Part shown: piece by piece, positions 6,593 to 6,615 of the stretch
Layout of the letters: every line of letters begins with the position of its first letter
How positions within the stretch are numbered: the first letter of the stretch is position 1
Assembly (NCBI GenBank): GCA_017395715.1
Contig: JAFQNZ010000132.1
Coordinates: forward strand, 1 to 6,615
Direction of reading: 5' to 3'
Length of the DNA stretch: 6,615 nt
DNA from: Clostridia bacterium
Lineage (GTDB): Bacteria; Bacillota; Clostridia; Oscillospirales; CAG-272
Position numbers and translations under genes: made by a program
The notes under the pieces: model-generated
Database searches by the model: none
Seen by the model: only the letters and a program-made list of their open reading frames with translations
Told to the model about the DNA's origin: nothing

Positions 6593-6615
6593 TTCGACTA
6601 CGAAAATATCCCACA

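Larger units (their letters stand above)
6406..6615. repeat. Structured interspersed repeat, truncated by the window end
   Basis: No credible gene lies here. The segment opens right after the terminator with GTCATCCTGAGCG (6406-6418) followed by ACGCGAAGC, a motif I recognise as a common interspersed repeat of gut Clostridia; this recognition is from memory. A 12-bp inverted repeat bounds most of it: AGTCGAACTTTT at 6430-6441 and AAAAGTTCGACT at 6588-6599. Inside lie several perfect hairpins, a 7-bp pair GGGATCT/AGATCCC (6494-6500 with 6527-6533), and an imperfect stem around CACTgaaAGTG (6467-6486). GAGGGC occurs twice (6462-6467 and 6481-6486). The matching end of the outermost motif is not seen, so the element probably continues beyond 6615. 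It may be a non-autonomous mobile element or a structured RNA; no transposase is visible. Confidence 0.6.

Noticed and set aside
6430..6600. Possible tRNA or tRNA-like gene suggested by GTTCGACTAC
   Set aside because: The T-arm-like string lacks a matching acceptor stem, D-arm and anticodon arm at the right distances; the string is explained by the outer inverted repeat.
6180..6614. A 144-codon - strand frame across the mutS2 end, terminator and repeat
   Set aside because: It crosses a strong terminator and takes half its length from the repeat. Its LCFASLRMTR stretch is the typical spurious translation of the GTCATCCTGAGCG repeat.

Overview
The window looks like a piece of a chromosome from an endospore-forming Firmicute lineage, probably Clostridia. 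The main evidence is gene order. It follows the conserved yqfD-phoH-ybeY-era-recO block known from Bacillus and Clostridia, and mutS2 is added downstream. The base composition is moderate to GC-rich outside one AT-rich dip. The far end carries a repeat with the motif GTCATCCTGAGCG, a type I associate with gut Clostridia genomes. No finer taxonomic placement is supported.

All six recognisable genes lie on the + strand. Bases 1-707 hold the 3' part of the sporulation gene yqfD, interrupted by one in-frame TAA at 318-320. Bases 732-1754 are phoH, and ybeY (1751-2215) overlaps it by ATGA. Then come era (2257-3150), recO (3179-3949) and mutS2 (3957-6341). Gaps between genes are 41 bases or less, and no convincing internal terminator is visible. 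A strong intrinsic terminator sits at 6355-6395, just after mutS2. The block therefore reads as the distal part of one operon whose promoter is upstream of the window.

Most of the genes serve ribosome maturation and genome maintenance. YbeY and Era act on 16S rRNA and the small subunit, PhoH is a P-loop NTPase linked to RNA metabolism, and RecO loads RecA in recombinational repair. MutS2 combines a MutS-type ATPase with an Smr domain and is now linked to rescue of collided ribosomes. Relative to the Bacillus subtilis arrangement, yqfF, dgkA and cdd are missing from between these genes.

Two things stand out. First, yqfD stays open in the same frame on both sides of its internal stop, so it is a nonsense-disrupted gene, a split gene or a read-through case rather than two unrelated ORFs. 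Second, bases 6406-6615 hold no credible gene but contain a dense set of perfect inverted repeats inside a 12-bp outer inverted repeat. This looks like a structured interspersed repeat that runs off the window edge.
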